Of a stretch of DNA of 13,771 bases, positions 12,158-13,771 are shown one piece after another (positions within the stretch are counted from its first letter, which is position 1; every line of letters begins with the position of its first letter). The stretch covers positions 1 through 13,771 of the forward strand of contig NZ_CAKPTG010000029.1 of the NCBI RefSeq assembly GCF_934190775.1, written 5' to 3'. Under the pieces are notes generated by a model. The model was not told where the DNA came from. It was given only the letters and a program-made list of their open reading frames with translations, and searched no databases. The translations under genes were made by a program, and so were the position numbers. Source of the stretch: an uncultured Phascolarctobacterium sp. (GTDB taxonomy: Bacteria; Bacillota; Negativicutes; Acidaminococcales; Acidaminococcaceae).

Positions 12158-13462
12158 ATGAATTATACAGAAAGCCTGGCATATCTGGACAGCCTGGGCA
12201 AATTTGGCATTAAGCTCGGTATGGAGCGTATTGAAGGACTTTTGCGTGAGCTGGGCAACCCGGAGCAAAAGATTAAAACAGTGCATGTAACCGGCACTAA
12301 CGGCAAAGGCTCTGTTACCAGCATGATTACGAATATTTTGCTGGCAGCCAACCTGAAGGTTGGTAAGTTTACTTCGCCGCATCTGGTGAAGTACAACGAG
12401 CGCATCAACCTCAACGGCAAGGATATCAGCGACGAGGATTTTGCGACGGCGATTACTGCGGTAAAGGTTGCTGCCGACAGTGTTGTCAAAAAGGGCGTCT
12501 GCGAGCAGCCGACGCAGTTTGAGATTTTGACGGCTGCAGCGTTTTTGTATTTTTACCTGCAGAAGGTGGATTACGCTGTTATAGAGGTAGGCATGGGCGG
12601 CCTGTGGGATTCCACCAACGTGATTACACCGGTGGTCAGCGTTATTACCAATGTTGCGCTGGACCATACCGACCGCTGCGGCAAAACGCTGGAGCGCATT
12701 GCTATGCAAAAGGCCGGTATTATCAAGGAAAAGGTGCCTCTGGTTACTGCAGCCGAGGGCAATGAAGCGCTTGGTCCTATTGTCAGCCTGGCTATGTTTA
12801 AGGAAGCGCCGGTTTATCTTTATGGCAAGGCTTTTCATGGTACGGAGGTCAAAAGCTCGATGGAGGGCCAGACCTTTACGCTGCATGCAGGTGATTTCTA
12901 TCATTCTGATTATGAAATCAAGCTGCCGGGAGAGCACCAGATTAAGAATACCAGCGTAGCGATTGTTGCTGCCAAGCTGGTAAGCAAGCAGGATGACCGC
13001 ATTAACGAGCTGGCGCTGCATGTGGGCGTGGCCAACACCATTTGGCCGGGACGCTTGGAGCGCATTCACAAGAATCCGGATATTATTCTGGACGGTGCGC
13101 ATAATCCTGACGGCGCTAAGGCTCTGCGCAATGCTTTGGATAAATACTATCCCGGCAAGCAGGTGCAGTTTGTCTTTGGCATGATGGGCGATAAGGATAT
13201 GAGCGGTGTTATCAAAATGCTGATTAAGCAGGACGATGTTGTTTATACTGTGCGTGCCGATGAGGGGGCGCGTGCTGCAGAGGCTGCCGACCTGGCGAAG
13301 CTGGTGGGCAGCAATGCTGTGGCGGAGGCTGATCTTGCTACGGCGTATGATGCTGCTATCCGCGGGGCAGGCACTGACGGTGTTGTGTGCGTTTGCGGCA
13401 GCCTGTATCTGGTAGGCGAGTTTAAGAAGATGCTGCTGGCGGATAAGCGTGCGATGAACTGA
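12158..13462 (+). CDS. folC: Folylpolyglutamate synthase / dihydrofolate synthase
   Basis: A 434-aa cytosolic Mur-ligase-family enzyme that adds glutamate to folates using ATP (and, in bifunctional members, to dihydropteroate). Visible features: the P-loop HVTGTNGKGSV at 43-53; FTSPHLVKYNERI at 71-83; VEVGMGGLWDSTNV near 142-155; NVALDHTD at 165-172; KAGIIK at 185-190, the position of the carbamylated lysine; and LDGAHNPDGAKAL in the C-terminal domain. Typical bacterial members have GGRLDATN where this one has GGLWDSTN, a modest variation. Start ATG with GGAGG at 12143-12147; a good -10 box TATAAT is at 12115-12120 but the -35 is unclear. Bifunctionality cannot be decided from sequence alone. 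A housekeeping gene. Confidence 0.95.
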   Translation: MNYTESLAYLDSLGKFGIKLGMERIEGLLRELGNPEQKIKTVHVTGTNGKGSVTSMITNILLAANLKVGKFTSPHLVKYNERINLNGKDISDEDFATAITAVKVAADSVVKKGVCEQPTQFEILTAAAFLYFYLQKVDYAVIEVGMGGLWDSTNVITPVVSVITNVALDHTDRCGKTLERIAMQKAGIIKEKVPLVTAAEGNEALGPIVSLAMFKEAPVYLYGKAFHGTEVKSSMEGQTFTLHAGDFYHSDYEIKLPGEHQIKNTSVAIVAAKLVSKQDDRINELALHVGVANTIWPGRLERIHKNPDIILDGAHNPDGAKALRNALDKYYPGKQVQFVFGMMGDKDMSGVIKMLIKQDDVVYTVRADEGARAAEAADLAKLVGSNAVAEADLATAYDAAIRGAGTDGVVCVCGSLYLVGEFKKMLLADKRAMN

Positions 13463-13490
13463 AAGCGATATTGAGGTTTATTGACTTCGG

Positions 13491-13703
13491 TAACGAGTAT
13501 CTGCGTCGCAATTAAATATCGTTCCAGTCAGAAGCAATTTTCCCGTGCCTTAGGGCACAACGCAAATTTCGTGTGGAACCAGGACGAAGCTTCGGTAAAA
13601 TTTGACAGACGGTAAGAGAAAGTTACGTACCCTTGCTTCTATGGTTCCGGACACTCATTTGCTAAAATTGCTATTCCTTACACGATATATTAATTGCTCG
13701 TTA
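13491..13703. repeat. Long imperfect inverted repeat downstream of folC
   Basis: Matching arm segments in order, left with right: TAACGA (13491-13496) with TCGTTA (13698-13703); GCAATTAAATATCG (13508-13521) with CGATATATTAATTGC (13683-13697); AGCAATTTT (13533-13541) with AAAATTGCT (13664-13672); GCAAAT (13562-13567) with ATTTGC (13657-13662); GGAACCA (13575-13581) with TGGTTCC (13642-13648). A separate hairpin GTGCC-TTAG-GGCAC (13545-13558) protrudes from the left arm and the apex holds the palindrome CGAAGCTTCG (13585-13594). No open frame with a ribosome site was seen. It could be a small non-autonomous mobile element or a structured RNA. Confidence 0.75.
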
Positions 13704-13718
13704 AGGCTGTTTGCTAAC

Positions 13719-13771
13719 CTTCTTGCCTGCCCCTCGGGGAAGGTGCCGAGCGTAGCGAGGCGGAAGGGGGC
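13719..13771. repeat. G/C-rich intergenic repeat, cut by window end
   Basis: The last bases read CCCCTCGGGGAAGGTGCC, then GAGCGTAGCGAGGCGG and AAGGGGGC. CTCGGGGAAGG with a nested GCCGAGCG...GAGGC stem is a familiar type of intergenic repeat in gut Firmicutes. Its right end is outside the window. Confidence 0.5.

Noticed and set aside
12131..13102. Minus-strand open frame of 323 codons
   Set aside because: Shadow of folC; no ribosome site and no recognisable domain.

Overview
The window most likely comes from a diderm Firmicute of the class Negativicutes (Phascolarctobacterium or Acidaminococcus type; the genus is a guess). It encodes a full-length TonB-dependent outer-membrane receptor, which requires an outer membrane. 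The Shine-Dalgarno sequences (AGGAGG), the promoters, the Zn-ribbon/DUF805 and DUF4143 proteins and the type I toxin-like peptide are Firmicute-like. No rRNA, tRNA, integrase, transposase or CRISPR array is visible.

Left part (1-6930): an uptake locus. A LysR-type regulator (minus strand) diverges from a TonB-dependent receptor. The intergenic region carries a good promoter, palindromes over its -35 box and a roughly 180-nt leader that can fold. After a strong intercistronic hairpin come a FecCD-type permease, its ATPase, a nine-cysteine CGGC-like domain protein and a periplasmic binding protein. These last four are packed with 2, 1 and -8 nt between them and are clearly one operon. The receptor would bring a metal chelate, haem or cobamide across the outer membrane, the binding protein would pass it to the permease/ATPase, and the small Cys-rich protein may handle the metal or cofactor in the cytoplasm. 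The substrate cannot be read from the sequence.

Middle part (6930-9280): four 33-bp direct repeats end at a strong promoter for an AAA/DUF4143 ATPase. Next comes a compact locus with the layout of a type I toxin-antitoxin system: two tandem small-RNA genes on the plus strand and one convergent gene for a 29-aa hydrophobic peptide on the minus strand, sharing a bidirectional terminator. Both the small RNAs and the toxin mRNA begin with the same GGTGC...CGGTTGCCCT element.

Right part (9280-13771): a RepA-like AAA ATPase (minus) and an XRE regulator (plus) diverge from a palindrome-rich control region, like a small plasmid or prophage remnant. They are followed by a Zn-ribbon/DUF805 membrane protein and the housekeeping gene folC. 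Downstream of folC lies a roughly 210-nt imperfect inverted repeat and the start of a G-rich intergenic repeat cut by the window end.

A repeat family built on AAACCGTACAA appears four times (1, 6855, 9040, 11011), each time just behind the 3' end of a gene. It looks like a dispersed palindromic element used as a terminator.
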